Positions 62,585-64,000 of a DNA stretch of 64,000 nucleotides are shown one piece after another. Position 1 is the stretch's first letter. Each line of letters starts with the position of its first letter. The translations under genes and the position numbers were made by a program. Below the pieces are notes generated by a model that saw nothing but the letters and a program-made list of their open reading frames with translations, did no database searches and was not told the DNA's origin. Source of the DNA: Arthrobacter sp. MAHUQ-56 (GTDB taxonomy: Bacteria > Actinomycetota > Actinomycetes > Actinomycetales > Micrococcaceae); contig NZ_JAIFZQ010000004.1 of the NCBI RefSeq assembly GCF_019710585.1, positions 248,001-312,000 of the forward strand. Reading direction: 5' to 3'.

Positions 62585-63973
62585 CTAGGGATTACGGCGG
62601 GAATCGACCCTTTCCACTACTCCCGTATCGGGGTCTTCGCGGGCGAGGGCCGGGTTCCGCGCGGCCCGGCGGAGCTGGACGGCGGCCGCTGCGATGATGG
62701 CCACGAACAGGATGGCAAAACCGATCACGACGGCGGCGCCGACGGCACTGTCCCGCTGGGAGGGAGCCTTGGCAGCGGGAACGGTTGCTTCCGGCAGCGT
62801 GGGTGCAGCGCTTGGCACCTGGGTGGGCGCGGGTTGCGGGGTTGCCGGAGCTGCGGGGTTCCCCCGCCTGTGGACGCGGATCCATTCGGCGATGGAACCC
62901 AGCGGGTTGGCTGCCACCTCGGGGACGTCGGCTTTGAGTGCGGCTTCGGCGTTGAGGATGCCGTAGCCGTACAGCGGGTCCTTGCCCGGTGCGCCGGCAT
63001 CCTTAGCTGTCGAAACGATCCGGTTGATCACCTGTTCGGCAGTCATGTCCGGCCACTTGGAACGGATCAACGCGGCCACGCCGGCCACGATGGGGGTGGA
63101 CCCCGAGGTTCCGGCCCATTCGGCGTAGCTGCCGCCCGGAAGGCCGCCCACCAGGTTCTCGGCAGGCGCGGCAACGCCAATGCTGATTCCCTGGGAGGAC
63201 GCGTCCACGCTTGCCACGTTCTTGCGGTCCAGTCCTGCCACGGTGAGCACGCCGGGGATGGTGGCCGGAGCGCCCACCTGCGTGTTGCCGCCCACCCGGT
63301 TGCCGGCAGCGGCGACGATTACCACGTCCTTCTGCTCGGCATAGAGGAAGGCGGCGTCCCAGCTCTGCGGCCACTGGGGTGTGGTGCTGCCGAGCGATAT
63401 GTTGATGACTTTGGCGCCGTTGTCCACGGCCCAGCGGACGGCTTCCGGGATTTGGTCCTGGTCGCTTTTGCCGGCGGGGTTGGGCGAGCCGAGCCAGGTG
63501 GACACGGACAGGATCTGCGCCTCCGGAGCCACCCCCATGATGCCGTCCGGCAGCGGGGCGGAGGGGCCCGGGCTGGGGCTGGGAGTGGCGTTGGCAGGCT
63601 GGTGGCCGCGGCCGGCCAGCATGGTGGCGACGAGCGTCCCGTGCTCGGGCTTGGACCCAACGCTCTTCTGCCCGTCGGGCTGGCCGGAGCCGGAGGCGTC
63701 GTAGCCGCCGCTGACCGCGCCCTTCAGGTCCGGGTGCTGGGCATCGACGCCGCTGTCGATGACCGCCACCTTGACGTTCGCGCCCTTGGACACTTCCCAG
63801 GCCTTGGTGATGCCCGAATCGGCCAGCCAGTACTCTTTGTCCCGCCATTCGTCCGCCCTGGCCTGGGGAGCGGTGAACAGGCCGGCGCACAGGCTGCAGG
63901 CAGCCAGCAGCAGGGCCAGCAGGCCGGCCCCCAGCCGGCGGAGGACCGTCGGTGCCAGTGATGTTGTCTGCAT
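62585..63973 (-). CDS. mycP: Mycosin-type subtilisin protease of type VII secretion
   Basis: 462-aa S8 peptidase with mycosin layout: signal peptide (about residues 12-40, ending ARA), subtilase domain, Pro/Ala-rich linker (about 375-405) and a C-terminal membrane helix (AVVIGFAILFVAIIAAAAVQL) with a basic tail. The catalytic triad is D73 in AVIDSGVDAQHPD, H111 in EHGTLVATML and S290 in GTSGSTP; the oxyanion Asn is in AAAGNRVGG. Mycosins are essential for ESX/type VII secretion. No WXG100, EccC or other ESX gene is in the window; they may lie beyond the right edge. Confidence 0.9.
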   Translation of the reverse strand: MQTTSLAPTVLRRLGAGLLALLLAACSLCAGLFTAPQARADEWRDKEYWLADSGITKAWEVSKGANVKVAVIDSGVDAQHPDLKGAVSGGYDASGSGQPDGQKSVGSKPEHGTLVATMLAGRGHQPANATPSPSPGPSAPLPDGIMGVAPEAQILSVSTWLGSPNPAGKSDQDQIPEAVRWAVDNGAKVINISLGSTTPQWPQSWDAAFLYAEQKDVVIVAAAGNRVGGNTQVGAPATIPGVLTVAGLDRKNVASVDASSQGISIGVAAPAENLVGGLPGGSYAEWAGTSGSTPIVAGVAALIRSKWPDMTAEQVINRIVSTAKDAGAPGKDPLYGYGILNAEAALKADVPEVAANPLGSIAEWIRVHRRGNPAAPATPQPAPTQVPSAAPTLPEATVPAAKAPSQRDSAVGAAVVIGFAILFVAIIAAAAVQLRRAARNPALAREDPDTGVVERVDSRRNP

Positions 63974-64000
63974 CCGGTTAGCCGATACTCAGCGCAATGC

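Overview
The window is a gene-dense, high-GC stretch of chromosome from an actinobacterium, most likely a member of the Micrococcales close to Arthrobacter or Pseudarthrobacter (an inference from gene order and gene families). Supporting signs are the mycothiol-conjugate amidase Mca, a WhiB Fe-S regulator, DUF3499, TIGR03089, DUF4245 and DUF4307 proteins, a mycosin protease, and blocks whose order I recall from Mycobacterium: DUF3499/metallopeptidase/WhiB2, TIGR03089/GtrA/PurK/PurE/LCP, GlpX/DUF4245/FumC, and UppS/hemolysin III/Mca/DUF4307/GreA. I count 56 protein genes and one tRNA. I see no insertion sequence, prophage, CRISPR array or other accessory island.

Layout. 1-261: a structured intergenic RNA candidate below tatD. 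0.26-6.4 kb: tatD, then the MoxR/DUF58/transglutaminase operon. 6.5-17.2 kb: succinate-semialdehyde dehydrogenase, divergent rsmI and pmt (protein O-mannosylation), an acyl-CoA synthetase, three membrane genes (DUF1461, SpoIIM-like, RDD) and an L,D-transpeptidase. 17.3-25.8 kb: ahcY, Trm112, DUF3499 facing a degenerate metallopeptidase, then a WhiB / giant glycosyltransferase / DUF5719 unit. 26.2-34.5 kb: TIGR03089, GtrA, purK-purE-LCP-manA, FemAB-like transferase and glpX. 34.7-42.9 kb: DUF4245-carbonic anhydrase, fumC, a CbbX-like AAA ATPase, Nudix, prepilin peptidase, an unknown protein, GNAT and PIN-PhoH. 43.1-50.7 kb: uppS, hemolysin III, mca, DUF4307, greA, rhomboid, AI-2E-type transporter and ilvA. 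50.7-55.2 kb: aldose epimerase diverging from galT-galK, and a Bax-inhibitor-1 protein. 55.3-60.6 kb: a full branched-chain amino-acid ABC transporter. 60.9-64 kb: tRNA, ndh and mycP.

A shared theme is envelope construction: mannose supply (manA), polyprenyl carriers (uppS), mannosyl and other glycosyl transfer (pmt, GtrA, giant GT2), wall-polymer attachment (LCP), and peptidoglycan cross-bridging and cross-linking (FemAB, L,D-transpeptidase). Central metabolism (glpX, fumC, purK/E, gal genes, ilvA, ndh) fills the rest.

The most unusual signals are small: a class-I tRNA with a UAA anticodon, at least 16 genes whose start codon lies 6-7 nt after a TAnnnT box (probable leaderless transcripts), terminator-like hairpins in the greA leader and between livK and livH, two GTGA-N6-TCAC operators, and a large glycosyltransferase lacking a usable canonical start. 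I did not find a clearly new multi-gene system; the best candidate for an under-described one is the WhiB / GT2 membrane enzyme / DUF5719 unit.
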